Shown: one piece after another, positions 63,948 through 64,000 of the stretch | Layout of the letters: each line of letters starts with the position of its first letter | Numbering within the stretch: position 1 is the stretch's first letter | Assembly (NCBI GenBank): GCA_900548225.1 | Contig: URJM01000001.1 | Location: 8,431 to 72,430, forward strand | Source of the DNA: an uncultured bacterium | Lineage (GTDB): Bacteria > Verrucomicrobiota > Lentisphaeria > Oligosphaerales > Oligosphaeraceae | Direction of reading: 5' to 3' | Length of the DNA: 64,000 nt | Position numbers and translations under genes: made by a program | The notes under the pieces: model-generated | The model's database searches: none | Seen by the model: only the letters and a program-made list of their open reading frames with translations | Told to the model about the DNA's origin: nothing

Positions 63948-64000
63948 TAGGGAGAAGGGATAAGAAGGTAGGGAAAAGTGCGTGGCCACTATGCAGTGGG
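63946..64000. mobile_element. Left end of a second copy of the MITE-like element (cut by window)
   Basis: From the fusA stop codon onward: TAGTAGGGAGAAGGGATAAG, then GTGCGTGGCCACTATGCAGTGGG up to the window end. It matches the left inverted end of the element at 58752-59232 in order and orientation. The remainder lies outside the window. Confidence 0.8.

Overview
The window looks like chromosome from a Gram-negative, GC-rich bacterium of the PVC group, most likely Lentisphaerota (Victivallis-like); this is an inference from gene content, not from a marker search. The support is lipopolysaccharide-core genes and many lipoproteins (an outer membrane), two H-X9-DG pseudopilins of the kind that is very abundant in Lentisphaerota and Planctomycetota, a GntR/LacI-type regulator next to a pseudopilin and a secreted carbohydrate-active protein, a sodium-pumping oxaloacetate decarboxylase, and an alpha-2-macroglobulin/PBP1C pair. 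No phage, integrase, transposase, plasmid or CRISPR genes are visible.

Layout. 0-2 kb: end of a YebC regulator, a sugar isomerase-like TIM barrel and an RluA-type pseudouridine synthase. 2-6.8 kb: a complete MacAB-TolC-like ABC efflux operon. 7-14.2 kb: alpha-2-macroglobulin plus pbpC. 14.1-18.5 kb (minus): recN, a TPR lipoprotein and dnaG. 18.8-23.3 kb (minus): a sugar isomerase and a lipopolysaccharide glycosyltransferase group (GT2, WaaG-like GT4, GT8). 24-29.7 kb: a complete RND efflux operon whose pump lacks the usual proton-relay residues. 30-34.9 kb: regulator, pseudopilin and a large secreted CBM/TIM-barrel protein. 35.2-38.9 kb (minus): an operon of an iron-type DtxR regulator, a WaaP-like kinase, a PyrK-like subunit and a chimera made of the start of WaaG joined to a WaaP-like kinase. 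39-42.3 kb (minus): a second pseudopilin, an asparagine-synthetase homologue without the catalytic Cys, and HU. 42.5-48.2 kb (minus): serA and oadG-oadA-oadB, with oadA frameshifted before its biotin domain. 48.4-54 kb: a GH78-like rhamnosidase, a small unknown protein, and an XRE-cupin-acyl-CoA synthetase fusion. 54.2-58.8 kb: tRNA-Gln, a terminator-ended leader, mreB, a nuclease, a thioredoxin-like protein, a sigma-70 factor with altered -10 reading residues, and an HD hydrolase. 58.8-64 kb: a MITE-like element with about 60-bp inverted ends, a frameshifted zinc/cadmium P-type ATPase with its SmtB-like repressor, and fusA followed by a second copy of the same element.

Two non-coding repeat families (a CACGAA-rich one and the MITE-like one) fill the gaps between convergent genes, and the ends of the MITE-like element supply the stop codons of the genes beside it. 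The points most worth following are the WaaG/WaaP chimera in a metal-regulated operon, the XRE-cupin-ligase fusion, the sigma factor and RND pump with substituted key residues, and the stop-codon-associated element.
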